A DNA stretch of 64,000 nucleotides from Dryococelus australis (GCA_029891345.1 CM057009.1:287008966-287072965); one strand, 5' to 3'; counted from the stretch's first letter, positions 1-14,388 are shown. Notes: generated by a model from the letters alone, not told the origin. Translations and numbers: made by a program.

Positions 1-163
1 AAAAATTAAGGAAAAAATTAGTTTTGAAGACTAAATTAAAAGATAATGAAAGGAACTAGCTAATTACAGACAGCAGAAGCACACATGCCAAAAAAATCTG
101 ATAAAACCACAGAAGAAATGCTGAGAATAACCATTCAGAGACTCCTAGGTAGAATAAAGGTGA

Positions 164-1760
164 TTGATACCTGTTATTCAAAGAAAATTATTTTTCAGAG
201 AAGTCATGCAAAATTGGATAAATGATCGCTTCAAAAATGAACAGAACAGAAAGAAGAGACGTGCTTTTGTGATGAAAATAAATGGGAAAATAGTAAAGAA
301 GTACAGATTTATTCAAATAATAAAAATGTTGACATTTGGAAAGGCTATGAGCTAAAGACATACAGCATCACATGAAAAGCACATTAAAAAGAAGAAAAAT
401 GTCTCAAATGTTTTTTTAGGAGAGGACATAAATAGCAAGTTAACACCAGAGAAACGGGACACAATTACAAAAATTAAAATCAAGAAACCAAAAATGCTTC
501 TGAATGACACAATGAAGCATCTATACAAACAGTTTAACAAATCGCATCCTAACAAACTTTCTTACACCACCTTTGGCAAGTACCCGCCAATTTGGACAAA
601 ATCAGCTAATCTACACCATGATCCACCGGCAATATGTGAACACTTGCTGCCAGTCATTTATCAGCTGAGAAAACTTATTACTAATCCTAAAGTAGTTCCT
701 TTTTTCAGTGATGGACCAACTACAGAGTGCAGGAATCATTTGATGTTTCAGCTGATAGGGACATTTCTTGCCATGATCCACCAGCAATATGTGCGCACTT
801 GCTGTCAGTCATTGATATACTATTACTAAATGTGAAAAAAGCCATTCACTGGCATTATTCTGAAACGGGCTATGGTAAAGGTGCACAGGATGGCATTGGA
901 GCATGTGTCAAAATAAGAGCAGATAGGCTAGTAGCCACAAGTACAGACATTTCTAATTTTGTGATATTGTGTGAAGTGCTAAGGAAGGAGATTTCTGATA
1001 TTAGGATTATGACCATGAGAAAGCACAAACTAAAAAGGCATTGGAAATGAGCATCTAACAAAATGTATTCCACCTTTTAAGGGAACAATGCGTGTACAAT
1101 GTGATTTGAAATAATGGCTCTTCCAACTTACAAATGCATCGTCCAACTTGTCTACAGTGTACACGAACAAAGTCTTTCCCTCATTATGGGCTGGGCACCA
1201 TTCAGATTACCCACATCCTTTATTGCTGCCCTACAATACCAGATAATTTAATCGAATTTTAGTCTTATTCTCACCTTTAGTGTTTGATACGTTGCTTTGT
1301 TTTATGTGTCAACGTTGATAGATATTCCCTTACTTTTACTATTATTTGAAGGAAAAAAAAGCCTTCCTTAAATAATGTTTCTCAGGCTCTATGCCAAGTA
1401 AACTATGCCTAAATGATGTCTACACGGATTCAACTGGTTCTTCAAAGTCTGAAAAAGATTACAACTTGGGCAAAGTACCACCTACTAAAGCCAAAGTGAT
1501 GATTATGTAATGGTCACAGTGCATAAGCAAAAATATGTCACACCAGTATTTCACGTTTGTTTTGTCAGTTCAGCAAAATTACAAATTCATAGTAACATTT
1601 CTGAAGAGACCTTGTGGGGATAGGTTTGTATTTAAAGAAACCGATGAGACTTACATAATTGACTCCACAAAAATTATGAAAGTGTTGCTCTTTCTAGCTA
1701 TTAATCAACGTGGACCATATTTGTTTGAAAATATAAAGTTAGAATTTCCACAAATAGGCT
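164..1760 (+). pseudogene. decayed transposon-associated protein of an uncharacterised invertebrate family
   Basis: Three fragments in different frames read like one protein. The first (about 494-790) ends in PFFSDGPTTECRNH. The second (about 800-1050) has SETGYGKGAQDGIGACVK followed by a helical stretch. The third (about 1535-1760) has FLKRPCGDRFVFKETDE and ends naturally. The order SDG, then GKGxxDGIG, then a FLKR...FVF tail is that of a large family of uncharacterised, transposon-linked proteins in arthropods and cnidarians; I make this match from memory of the family pattern. Stops and shifts between the pieces show that the gene is dead. Terminal repeats were not found, and the left end may lie outside the window. 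The 61.5-63.4 kb gene appears to be a relative. Confidence 0.5.
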
Positions 1761-1762
1761 AA

Positions 1763-3377
1763 CAGTATCTATGGAGTTTAATTTCTATTTATTCTTTATA
1801 GCTTGTCTAATTATATTGTTATTAAGAGTTCAGTGTGTAGTAGGCCTAGGAGATAATTGGTCAAAATAGGGTAACACTAATTGTGGACTCTACAGTGTTC
1901 TGTTTTGCTATTTACATCTAGTCTGTTATTTTGTGCCTGTATAGTTTGTATGATTTCACTCCATAGTAATTCCACATCAATAGTTTAAAATTAATAATGC
2001 TCTATCGTGTGGCTACTGTGTTTGAGTTTGTTGTAGGTAACCACAACGTTAGGATGTAAAATCAATACGTTAATACTTATGTGTGTATCAGTGACTTGTG
2101 CAGGGCAATGATATGGTACGTGTATGAAAATCAATCTCCTCTCTGATCTCTTCAATACTGTTGTGTCCCGGTAACTGATTGAGTATACCGCAGTGTATGA
2201 GAACAGTACCTTCTGTAGGAAAGTACACAACTTAATAGCATATATGGTTTGATTGTCATTCGGCACCTTTTTAACAAGTATGTTCACATACAAACCTTCA
2301 ATGCTTATGTGATGGGAAACTCAAAATCACACCTTAATGTACACACAATGGAGACACCACTACAACATAGCAGTGGAAAAATTAAACTCTTAGCAATAAT
2401 GCCAAGTAACAGAGATATGTAGGCCTACTTTATTTGGCTGGAAACATACATATTTTGGCAGCAACATACTCCCCATTCCTTGTACTCCAGACAATATTTC
2501 AAGAACAGTGTGTCAGGATATTTAATTGATGATTCTCAAATCAAATATTTGATTGACTTGTATGATACAAATAAATTAGACCTTAAGTTCTGTGAGTTGA
2601 GAAGGAAGATATATTGCCCTTTTACATGAACTGAATTCCATCGACTAACCAGACTTACTAAACTGTAGGATCATGTAAAACTTACTACAATCCAGTGTTA
2701 CAGGTAGGTTAACAGAAAAAAAAACACTAATATTCTAACTGGTTGTTTAATTGAAATTAAATCTCCTTTTAAATATCAACAAAATTAAACACTTCCTTGC
2801 ATTTACAATGAGCCTGCCATCAGTATGTACACTGTCACTAATAAACAATTAAGAAATCTCATTATACAAGTTTTTGCTACAAACTAGTCGGTGGTAAAGT
2901 TTGTTACATGAGACTTTTTTTACAGGGCACACACACACTGGGCAAAATCCTGAGTGATGTCATCTGACGATACTTTCATGTCACACATAAAAAACTTTTA
3001 ATTGTGCCTAAATGTTATTTTTAAAAATGTTGCTTCTGCAGTTAGCCACTTTTAAAAGGTTTTGTAAAAGGATTTCCTATGAAACTTTATTAAACCACCA
3101 CTTTTACTTTAGGTCTGGATACCAGCCACGATCATTATTGATGCATTCAGGGTAGGCATTTACTTATGATCTTGAAAAACATAATTTATGGCATCAGTCA
3201 TATAAAGAAGTTAAATTTGTCCACACCTCCCATGCTTTGACGTGTACCACGTTAACCTCCCAACCCCCTCATCAAAAATAAAAAAACAGCCAACCGCTCA
3301 AAATCACCCACCCCTCTTTAACATCATCGCATTACATATACATACATACACTCGTAATTTGCCTACCCCCCGGTGGC
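1763..3377. other. gene-free AT-rich stretch
   Basis: Only short, low-quality frames occur here and no repeat structure stands out. A minus-strand open frame at 1991-2293 has no recognisable motif and is probably chance. Confidence 0.6.
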
Positions 3378-3716
3378 GAACTCCTCTACCTCTTTTTTCC
3401 TCTCCACCTCCACCTCTCCTATCCTCTCACCTATCTTACTACCCTACTCCCAGTCCTACCCTTACCCTCCTTTCCATCACTCCTATACTTCCTTTACCTC
3501 CATACCTGCCCTCTCCTCTTTCCATCTCTCCTCTATCCCCTTCTTCTGCCTTCCTCACTCTTCACTTTCTCTGTCATCCTTCTCTGCTCCTATGGCCACA
3601 TTTCCATCATCAACATTGGCCTACCCTTGTCCACATTGCTGCCTTTCCACCTTCCGCTGTCCCTTCGCACCCTTCCTCACATATCTTCTATACTACTGTC
3701 TGTCCATTCAACTTTA
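3378..3716. repeat. long polypyrimidine tract
   Basis: About 340 bases of almost pure C and T on the plus strand, built from short CTCCT and CCTAC-like units with scattered A. It opens two overlapping frames of Ser/Pro/Leu-rich peptides, which are by-products of composition. Such tracts can form triplex DNA; that is general knowledge and not shown here. Confidence 0.8.
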
Positions 3717-6699
3717 GACTGTTCTAACCTTTCAACTATCATCTTCATTTTCACTTACAATTCTTCCTAACAACATCCTAACTGCTGAAGCCTTTCAACA
3801 AATCATTATTTTTCCAACAGAATAAAATGAAAGATCTACCTAGAATTACCTCGGAAAGCCTTAACCTAACGTTCAACAATCAGAAACAATTTCCGAATTT
3901 CGCACCTTTCCTACGTAACCAATTCACAGACAATCTTGAAATATTCTATATCTGTCTCATGAAAGGTTTCCAGATTTTGACAGATTGTATGAAAGTAGTA
4001 CCTTGTAAACAAACTGAATACGTATCCTTCCGCCACCATGTGCTTTCCATGTGACTTGTCAAAACATGTTAACATCATGTGAATTTTTGCTTGACATTTC
4101 AAACATGCCAACTATAGGCCTGATTGAGGAAAATATGTGATTACACAGATCTTTTTTTTAATTTCTGATGGTAACATCTACATTGTGTTATCAAAATACT
4201 ATCAATAAAATATATTCATATTCTTACAATTAATAAAACATATATTATTAATTACTATCAAATCAATATCACAAACACAAAAAAAAATATTTTAAATCAA
4301 TAACTTTCATTGGACTTGCAAGTTTGCAATTCCCACAACATGAAAATTTTTGAGACAAGATAGAAACAAATTGATGTTGGTTATAATTAACACTGTAATC
4401 AAAATTAAATCACACATGTTAAACAATTTTAAGTGCTAGTTAAGTCAGCAGTCACGCTTCTTTCTCTACCTAATATCTTTATTTTCGCCCATGCTAACTC
4501 AATCGCGGAGAACATTCAGATCACAACTATACGGTTGTATTCTGAGAAACATGTGACTGGGGCTGCTAATTCTATCTCCTATCCCTAAACCCATGTCATT
4601 AGCCGTTAACTGTAAACAGCAAGGGACACAGCACACTTCCCTGCGACATGCCTGATGTAATCGCTTCATTGGATAACACCTCCGCCACTTTCACCCTCTG
4701 ACTCCCGTCTCCTGAGAAAGTCTCCTACCCAATTCACTACCGACTTGCCTGCTATCAGCATTTTTCTTCATCAAAATCTCGTAGGAGTCTAGACTGTTTC
4801 GGGGGTTTAGCATAATTTGTGCGTGTTCATTGGAAATGAACGAATGGCACGTTACAACAAATTCTTAACCTTTCCTTTTTAAGTATTTAGTAGATCACAG
4901 TGTTACAGTAATTGAATAGGCTGTGGACATCAAAATTTCCATGGCAACTGTAATTTGCATTAAGCCATGTAGTCAGAAATATAATGTGTAATTGAATGTA
5001 TAGAAATCTTTTGAAAACGCACATGTTTTGAAAGAAGTTTTTTGTCTTGTCACCTTTATTTGTAAATCAACATATGGTTGTTTCACTGCAACCATACAAT
5101 GAGTATTTGGGTCAGATTTGCCATACTTCTGTGCATAATGGTCACACTCCTTTCTATTGTGAGATGAGAACTTCAATGTTTTTTTTTGGCAAGTTTAGCA
5201 ACTGTTGTACTCTATTAGGTAATTATTAAGAATCACTGCTTTTCCAAAAACAGAAAAAAGAAAAAAACCTTGAAAATGGTTTGTATAGGAAATAGATCAT
5301 ATGGATGCAATAAAAGACAACAATTAAAACAAATCATTTGAGATATGCAATTTTTGTGAATTGATACCAACAACCACTTAGCACCAGCTGAACTAAATTC
5401 GCACAAAATTTGCACCACTCGGCTTCCCAGAGTGTGAGCAAAGCAAGTGCGGATGACAACACTGATTGACCTGCTTCATACATACCTGGTAAATGAAGCA
5501 GGTAAATTGATGCAGCATTCCACATTATCTTTGCTTGTACTTTGGGCACGTTTGCATTCACTTTTTTAGTATGTACTGTGAATATAACAATGTGTCTATG
5601 TGAATATCTTTCAGCTCAATTAGTAGTGGCAATATGTACCACTTTCCCAATTTTTTTTAGGAAACCCACAACTTTGCAGTTACCTTATTTATAAAAATTT
5701 ATTTTAAATGATCATATTAGTTCTAATGAATTTTTTTAATTGGAACATGCAAGTATACTTGTCTATGGCTACGTCTGAATTCTCTCCTACCTTGTCTGCT
5801 AAGTTACCATGTATGTACTAGTACTGTCAAAACTCTTCATACAGTACACAGATGATCTATACTTTGCAAGTACACAAAGTTGATAGTCTACTTGCTGGGC
5901 ATTATTTCATATCACAGCAGTTGCCATATTGGTTGTTTGTGTTGGTTCTGTTTTTCTTTGTGACTGTTTAGAAGTTATACAGAACAACAAACTGAACATC
6001 TAATGAATATACACAGTCACACAAAATTTTTTTTTCCAATTGTATGTAGGTAAACAATTTTAGGTCATCAATTTTCCTTTGACATGAATAGCTTACATAC
6101 ATAATTAAGGTTAGCAACAGTGCTTCCAGTTATTTGATAATATTGGAGGTATTTTAAAGTGTCTATATCAGTGACAGAAAAACATATAAGAATTAAAAAT
6201 CTACTTTAAATTTTATTTGTTTTAAACATAACTAGGCCTATAGAAATTTTATCCAAGAATCGAAACATGGCTGTGCATATAAGAAATAATTTTTTATTTC
6301 TTCTTCTTGATGCTGCTGCTGCCAGAATGTGTGCAAGTGTAACAGTATGTGGTGAGGGTTATGAACAATAGGAATTGGTTGGGTGAAGGAGAGGTGAGAG
6401 AGCTCGCCACCCTAATTGTGAGTGTATGTATATATGTATGTATGTATATAGCAAGTGTAGGATGAAAAGGCAATGACTCATCTGAATGGTCTGGAAAAGT
6501 ACATCTATGGGCAAATAAGTACATGCACTTACCAAGTATAAATTGACAATTTGGACATGGCCTTAAATTCTTAAAGTATGGGAGTGAATGAAATATACAA
6601 AGCTGTGAGTATTCCAGTACATACCCATGTTCATTAATATGCCAAGTGTGTCACATTCTACATAACTTTGGAGCTCTCATTCATACAATACTTTGTACT
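3717..6699. other. gene-free stretch
   Basis: I see no coding region, RNA gene or clear repeat. The short frames at 3827-4054, 5047-5229, 5334-5561 and 6294-6524 lack motifs and neighbours. A tatg/tata microsatellite-like run sits at about 6423-6450. Confidence 0.55.
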
Positions 6700-7428
6700 T
6701 AAGGCCACGCTACAATTGATTTACCACAATAAAACAGCACAGGCACAAAACACACTCATAGCAAAAACCCACAAGCTACAATTAAATGAGCAGACGCACA
6801 GTCCCGGAACTATATAAGTAGTCATGATTAAAAAGCACACACACGAAAAGACAGAAGTTCATTAAAAAAAATTAAAGGCAGTGTTTTCCAGTAAATCGTG
6901 TTGGTTTGTACGTATTCCCTATTGCAAAAAAAAAATACTGTTGATGTTTTGATAATGTTGTTTCACACCTAACCTATGTTTGTTTTCTAGGAACATGAAA
7001 CAAAACAAAATTTTTACATGCACCTCCAACTCTGAAGTCCATCTGGCTTTTGTCATATGAACTAAGTTTGTTTTCTATTTAAACTACATAAATATCAGAA
7101 TCTAACAAATTTATTGTGCCATTTTACATTCAACAGTACAAACAAAACAACCACTGGCTTGACGCAAATTTTCCACACAGTAGTCAAGTTTGTTTCTTCC
7201 CATAACTTTCATCTATTTACACATGAACTCAGCAGTGTTCTAACGGACTATGCACGGTGCACAGCCCACATGCACAGATAATTTTTCTCAACTTTCTGTG
7301 CATCTCTCCTGTGCTATTTTTCTGTGCATATGCTGAGCGTGATTCAGGCAAGTATAATAACAGCACATTCTTTCTTCTTTCTGTGTGTGTGCTGTTTTCT
7401 GTGCTAAATCAATTTTAACGTGGCCTTA
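6700..7428. mobile_element. MITE-like non-autonomous DNA transposon
   Basis: The left end begins TAAGGCCACG at 6700 and the right end finishes with its inverse at 7428. About 40 bases match as imperfect inverted repeats, including a shared AATTGATTTA block followed by an AACAGCACA block. The 729-base interior has no open frame of note and is rich in CACAC and GTGTG runs. Size, lack of coding and terminal inverted repeats fit a MITE. I could not find a convincing target site duplication, so the family is unassigned. Confidence 0.65.
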
Positions 7429-8164
7429 CGAATTATCAAGACAATCATCTTCGTGAATATTTGAAGATTCTTCCTAAACTATCCAAAGCGGTCACAGCAT
7501 GATAAAGTGGTTTAAGAATTGAATAATACCTACACAACATTTCTTGGAGCACTTGCTGTATAGACTAACAGTTAACCTGACAGTTCTGCCGGTCCTGAAA
7601 ACCAACTGGAGGTCAAGAAATACAAAGAAATATGTGGAGTTCTGTTGCTATGTTAATGTCGAGCGCCATGTTGTATAGTCCTGTAATGCTCTAGAAACAT
7701 AAACAAATGCACATAGACAGTCACTTGTCTGCTGTGGATGTGTAAACGTTTACCATAGTTTAGTTGTCTGTTATATGTTGGACTGTGCACTTCGGTGAGA
7801 GGAGTGCGAGTTGTGACGTCCAAATCCGACCGTATGAAGACTTGTGATTTATGAATGGAGTGTGCAAGTACGAAGGCTTCATAATGATGTTTTGGCCACT
7901 AATGTTTGAATTTTTAGTAGATCATGGTGTGCTGTGGAGTGAGATAAGGTGCAACACATGCGTGACAGCTGAACTGGCCGAGGACAGTGAACATTGAAAC
8001 CCACCAACTGCCTAGGTGAGTAAATGCACATACATTAATTACATTTTATTGTGTGCAGTATATGTATATAAAAATTATTTTGCCTTTCGTAGTATGCTGT
8101 ATGATGATCAAGCATTGCCCCCTCACAGTGAAAAACACTGTTCAAGCGTAGCCAAACATTATGC
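7429..8164. other. gene-free stretch
   Basis: No supported gene. The sequence is less AT-rich than its surroundings but shows no long frame and no motif. Confidence 0.5.
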
Positions 8165-8727
8165 ACCAAGCCAGAATACTCAGCGCCAGCAGGTGAGCAA
8201 ATCCCCAAAATAGTTCAAGGCACGCCAGCTATTATTTTTAGGTAGCAACCGCAAAATGGTCACGCATCCACAAAGTTTGGAGTTTCCCCCCAAATGATTT
8301 TCAAGCGTAGTCCACTCGCAGGGAAGAATACTTCTCACAGCCAAACGTTACACACCGATCCAGGCCCACCAAGTGGAATTCCAGGCCCTTGTGCAATGCA
8401 TGCTATGGGCCTCCATAAACGCTCCCAGCCAAAAATTGACCATTTACAAGAACATAAATAGTCATCATCCATGCAAAAAAAAATGTTAATTTTTGAGTGT
8501 CGAAATTTGATTTTTGCTTAATACTTTGTTTTATAACCAAACATTTGTGTGTCGGGCTGGCCCCTGAGCATTGCACCCCCTTGCCAGTACCCTCTTGACG
8601 GGCCTGCACCGAGCCAGAGTCCTCAGTGCCAGCAGGGGAATAAATTCACAAATCCGTGATTCAAGGTACGCCTATTTTTTTGGGCAGCAACCACGAGTCA
8701 CACATCCACGAAGCTTGGAGTTTACGC
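8165..8727 (+). repeat. direct duplication of about 120 bases with spacer
   Basis: The segment 8165-8285 is repeated with moderate divergence at 8606-8727. Both contain a GCCAG...CTCAG...GCCAGCAGG start and end in CACATCCAC/GCATCCAC followed by GTTTGGAGTTT or GCTTGGAGTTT. Neither is coding. It may be a fragment of an interspersed repeat. Confidence 0.65.
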
Positions 8728-8750
8728 TAAGAAAGTAAAGTTTGGATGTG

Positions 8751-9080
8751 TATGTGTATTGGTGATACTGTCAATTTAGGTATTGTTCAGTTAGGTCGTT
8801 CTGCAAATTTCACATGTTTTCATGATAAAATATTAAGATTATGTACATATTTTCCGCATGTTTTACCTGGCAATTTCCCAGATACTCATAGCACTCCCCA
8901 TTATCGTATCTGAAGCTTGTATTGGTTGTATTGTCAATATGGGTATTGTTCGGTTAGCTATTTTTGAAACTTTAAGTATTTTCGTAATAAAAATTACAAT
9001 TACATACATACTTTACACACATTTTACCATGCAATTTCCCTGATCTTCACAGTCCTCCCCACTATTTTTTGTGGTTTGTA
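8751..9080 (+). repeat. tandem duplication, period about 168 bases
   Basis: Two head-to-tail copies (about 8751-8918 and 8919-9080) each start GTATTGGT and contain GGTATTGTTC, a TTACATA-rich middle and CAATTTCCC near the end. A third copy may begin at 9081 (TGTATTGATAAT) but is quickly lost. Non-coding. Confidence 0.65.
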
Positions 9081-10660
9081 TTGATAATAACTTGATGCCT
9101 TTAGTAAATCTGTGTTCTGTGTAATTAGTAGAGTGGAATTATACCACTTACCCTGATTTTTTTTCGGGAAAAGCCCCTATTCTTAACATTTACACATTCG
9201 AACATTATGGGGTGACTTTGAACACTAAAAATATTAGCTATTGCATAATTTGGTGAAGCACCTAATAGCAAACACGTGACTAGATAAAATTCAAATATAA
9301 AAAACACTCCTCCCATTCACTGTTCCTTTGTCAAATGTACCATTTTGAGTCGTTCGAAGTCACCCCCGCATGTTCACAGTAACCATAGTTTAAGGTACAT
9401 TTTCGGAAAAGCATGTTCAAATACCTGTCGTTACCAAGTGATGAAAATTACATATAGAACCAACTTAGAAAGTTACACATTAATAATCTGTTAGAAATTA
9501 CGGTAGTACAATTACATTATAATTTAAGTGCATCGGCAAATACCGCATCATTAAACAAACGAAAATTTACTCGCGATTCCATTCCAAATCATCAAAATTA
9601 ACTACCACAGAAGTAATTACTAAAATCGAACTTATTAATATCATTCTCAAATCTGTAATTACATTGTTGTTATTTAAACATTTCGAATTGACATTACAGA
9701 ATACCATAGAGTATGTAGTGAAATAAAAAAAATACTTTATAATAGTACAAGTGAAATCGTGTAGAATGCGCAGCTATACCCCTGAGATTTATCAAACAAA
9801 AGCCCTGTTCCGTACGCTGCACTGATGCGACCAGCTGAATAGCGGCAGGTTGTTGCGCACTCCATGCCTTTTATGTAGTGGCAGAGGAACGGAAAAAAAT
9901 TCCATGTTCTATTTTCGGCTCATAATTTGAGTGTTTTATTTATGACTGCCAAAACATTTACATATACGGCGATTGTAAACCCCTGATCCTGTGGTACGAT
10001 TTGATACGATAACTTGTTTACAAATCCAATGCATGTGAACGAAGCATAAAAAAATTTATCAAATTTTAAATATTTTACAGCTAATATGAGTACTAACATA
10101 TTAACCTCAAAGTCGTACACATAGCAGATTAAAATATCAAAGGTTGGAGTTCTAACCTGTTTTAATTTCACATATAGTCCATTTCAGATTGGAAGAATCT
10201 TATTAAAATCAACCTTTCAAAAAACACTCTAAGCATAACATGTGAACCTGTGTTTTTTTTTTAAATAACATATATTCCACAAATATATAACACTGTGTTT
10301 AAATTTAAAGTACTGTATTATTGAATAAATTAAACTTTACCGTAATAGTTTCTATTATTTGTAATATTTAATTATTTTTAAATATGAATTAACAACAGAG
10401 AAAGCAGCAACGTGTTGGCCCCGGCCAGTAAGAAATAGTTCACAGTAAAAATATTATCTTAACACTGTTTTTTAGTATACTACTTGTTAAAAGAAATGCT
10501 GCCTATTGAAATATTGAAATATTTAGGTAGTCCTGATGGCAACATATCTAATTTTTTAAGTTTAAAATACCAGCGGAAAATATCGCGAGTAGGCCGTAAT
10601 GGTATGTTGTGTTTTATCCAGCGAGAAAGTAAGTAGCAACTGTCTGCTGAGCGAGGCTTG

Positions 10661-10663
<3 letters not shown>
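9081..10663. other. gene-free AT-rich stretch
   Basis: No supported coding region or repeat. Minus-strand frames at 9125-9316 and 9920-10171 have no motif. Confidence 0.55.

Positions 10664-10739
<76 letters not shown>
10664..10739. repeat. (TC)n microsatellite
   Basis: About 76 bases of nearly perfect TC dinucleotide repeat. The minus-strand frame running through it gives an Arg-Glu repeat and is not a gene. Confidence 0.97.
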
Positions 10740-10742
<3 letters not shown>

Positions 10743-13048
10743 CTCTTTCACACTCTGGAAGTTTCACTTCGCTAGTAAGCAGGAAATTATACATCTTTTC
10801 AGTTGTAGCATATTTCATACTTATTACAGCAAAATAATGATTATTGAATTTGTAATTTATAACTGAAAAGAGATTTTAATGTTTGAATACTTATTTTAAT
10901 ATATTTAATTTCGTAATGATGATGGAGCAGAAACAAAGTGAAGTTGGCAGACATGGCGAGCTATGACATGGCGTGTTGCTTTTTTACCAATCGAAGTGTA
11001 AATTATATTTACTCCGAAAAAATACTTCAAATTACCACATCAAATGTGTAGACATTGTGTTTTTTAAACTTACCTAAACAAGTTACGATGTTGTGATTAA
11101 TCTGTGTTTCCACAGCGAGAATAAATATATTGTTATGTTGCATTTTGTTAACCACTGCATGTGAAATAGCATGGCATGACTGCGTGGTGATCATTATGCT
11201 GGATCTGTGTGTGTGCATGATTAAAAATATTTGATGTAAACTTTTTATATATTTTAAATGTGAACTGTTTTTATGACAATGATATTTATTTACATCCATG
11301 TGTGTTTATTTATCACAATGTCGTACCTTTGCCCTGGGTGTTTGAAACACAGTTGTGTAATGCGATTTGCAACCAATACCAACAAAATAACCAATACCAG
11401 TCCCAATAAAATTCAATAAACCTAATACACAGTAAATAGGAATACATATAAATATGATCGGAATAAAAGTTACGGTAGGCTTATTTGTGTGCATGTTCAC
11501 TGCTATATTTTAAGTTTCTATTTAAAAAAAAATGAAGCGACACGAGTTGCATGCTTGATTTTAATGTCTTTTTTTGTTTTCATGGTTATTCCCTCGTTAT
11601 TCGAAGTGAGGTCGTCCTTTTAAATAAAAAAAAAACCTACACATATCAATAACAAAACGTAAAATACTATAGTTGATTATCCTGCAGTTTTAACAGTGTT
11701 AAACACAGTCGCAGAAAATATTAACGTGCATTGCCTGTAATGTGGTATTTTGTGGAAAACTAGTATGTTAATGTAACATAACCATAAGAACTATAGTCAG
11801 TTCAGGCATTTTAAAAACGTCATAAAGCTGACCTAAATATTGTAATAGGACTAAACTGTGAATATCCGTATGAAATGATTTTTGAAATAGACCTAGGACA
11901 GAATTCTATGAAATGCTGTAAACAGTAAACAACTCATTTGACAGGTATAAAAGTAGAAGTCTTATTTCAATATTTATGTTTAGGTGTAGCGAGAGTATAC
12001 GAACACATGTACACGCGCAATGACATGTAAGCATTGATTTTGACAGATGCTATATGGGAATAACATGACAACCTTTGTTTACATTTGGCGGAAGGATACG
12101 AAACAGGCCTGCAAGAAGTAATTTAGCAGGGCTCCAAGACAGTTCCTTCCATTGCTCAATGGACTATAGTAACGTTTGCTTGGGTTCTGTTTACCTTTTT
12201 TCTATGGAAATAAACAGTATTATTTACAATCGGGGCGGGGGGGGGGGGGCTTTAGATTAACTTATTTTGTGAGACTGCATTGTTTTGATGTTATGATGGA
12301 GCAGTGGCAAATTTTATTCTTTAGGAAATAACGTTCAAATTATTGTAACTTCGAAAATTTGAATTTCAATGAAAACAAAACCCCCATACATATTTTGTTG
12401 CTCGTATTCATACAGTTGCAGCAGTACACATACCACACACACTCTTTGCCCGGAGTTAACCTTAAACTCTTTGAATTCACAATATAGGCAAGGATACAAA
12501 TATTATTTATACACTACAAAAGTGTTAAAAGTGCGACTTTTTTAGGCCGCGAGTATTTCAATAGTTATGAAACAATTTACAAATACATTATTTTCAAAAC
12601 ACTCAAACATACTGTTAGTTAAATTCGCAACCTCTTGAAAACATGTTTTTCTAATCAAATAATTACAAGTTTACTTCACGAAAACACGTTCGTTCGTCAT
12701 TAGAATTATATAATTTAGTTGCAGAATCATTCAGTAAAATCAACAGTGTGCACATTTCCTAAAATCAACTAACTTGTCCTTGGTCGCCGCCGATGCTAAC
12801 ATTCATAATACCCATGTCTGGAATTTTCCCACCTCTCTGACGTCAGCACATTAATTATTTGTGCTTTTTTTCTCATGCAGGTTATGTGTGAGATTAGCGG
12901 GAATAGACTGACGTATAAGGTGCATCTATGTGTCTGTGAGAAGAGATCGTAATTACTTTGCTGCACATATTTCGCATTGTGAAGGTAACGGAACATAGCC
13001 CGTTTCTCAGAAGTGTAGCGTGATACAGTATTGAGATATGTTTCTATT
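10740..13048. other. gene-free stretch up to the retrotransposon
   Basis: No gene seen. It contains a G-run at about 12232-12250. Frames at 11027-11299, 11306-11500 and 12075-12260 look accidental. Confidence 0.55.
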
Positions 13049-13052
13049 CTTG
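13049..13052. repeat. target site duplication, left copy (CTTG)
   Basis: CTTG abuts the TG start of the left LTR and matches the four bases (20028-20031) that follow the CA end of the right LTR. Four bases is within the usual range for LTR elements; a chance match is about 1 in 256. Confidence 0.65.
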
Positions 13053-14384
13053 TGACATGTACCACGTACCCAGCCCTAAAACCGTTTGTCCGGCCATAGC
13101 CTAAGACACCCACACCAGGGTTGTGCACTCTACTGGCATGTTGAGTGTGCACCCATTCACTGGAGCGACCAGCCACAGAGAAGACACAAGGGTACGCCAG
13201 CGCAGTGCAGTGAGTGGTTGCCATAGCAAACACACGATGCTGCGGATGACAATGAGGCCAGTTATATTGAACTGGGACTTTAATGCCTAATTAAAGACAT
13301 TATTGTGTTTTTCCAATTAAAGTATTTATGATTGTTTTATGTTTATTTTTCCATCATTTCTTTGCAAGGTAATGTGTATTTATTTATTTAATTTTTCCAA
13401 TAAGTGCTTTGTCCAAATCATTTCACCAGGGTTTTATGTTTCAAGTGGGTTTATGGAACTTTTAAGAGGTATATTTATTGTTAACAAGTCACCAGTTTAG
13501 TTTTTGCAAGTCATGCCATCAAGTGGTCCCATTTTGGTGAGAGGGCAAGCCGCTGCAAGCCCCCGGGACGGGCAGGAGAGTCAGTCGGAACAAAACATCC
13601 ATCGCAGGTGGCAGACATCTGGTAGGCTCCAGGGTTTTCCGTGCACACCAGGCAACCATCATCATTTTGCAACTGGACATGTTACTACAATATACTTAAA
13701 TCATCTGGAACATTTTTCTCATCTTGTTGGCCAGTAAGCCACCTCCACTCCCTGGTGGATTATCATTGCCTCGAGATCTTAAAGCCTCACGTAATGATTT
13801 GATTGTCGAAAGATGCTTTTCTGTTTCTCCGCACAGCTGGTCCTAATAGCCAATTTCATAAGTCATATCAAGTGTCCTTATCGAAAGGATGTAGTTACCA
13901 TAGTAAATATGCGTGTATGTAAACTTTCCCTATATTATTTACTTACATCCCAAAATGCATGTCAGGGTACAGGCAAATACAATACCTGCTCATTCCATGT
14001 ACGTAAGTTCCTTTATCCGCAAGTGTTCTGAGTTGGTTACACATTGTGTGGGCATGTGGGAGTCCCTGACAGCCCATGTATACAAGTGTGAAGATTTAAG
14101 CATTTCTCCATAACAATGGTGTATAATCAGCCTACCTGTTATCGCTTAACAAGCACCACTCATCTGGAGTAATTCTCAACGAGGCAGAGGTCAACAGTAA
14201 TCTGTCATCACCATCATTAGGAGATTTGGTCCGGGTGGCCCACAACTTCGAGATCGAGGATGTTGACCATCACTTTGTCGTCGCCTCGCCGAAGTCTGGC
14301 GCCACCGGGTAACCACCATCCAGACCTCACTTTCACTGTCCCTAAAAAAATATTTCAATCATTGTCACCATCCCACAGGCATCA
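13053..14384 (+). repeat. 5' LTR
   Basis: It matches 18690-20027 along its length, from TGACATGT to CCCACAGGCATCA. Short frames inside it are not genes. A TATA-like AT run and an AATTAAAG stretch occur in the first third, but I cannot place a promoter. Confidence 0.9.
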
Positions 14385-14388
14385 TTTA

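Noticed and set aside
3242..3727. Two overlapping plus-strand open frames rich in Ser/Pro/Leu
   Set aside because: They are produced by the polypyrimidine tract.
10480..10818. 112-codon minus-strand frame with an Arg-Glu repeat
   Set aside because: The repeat is the (TC)n microsatellite; the ends have no motif.
12796..13233. 145-codon minus-strand frame
   Set aside because: It spans the left LTR edge, and a frame over the LTR part recurs in the right LTR; it is not a gene.
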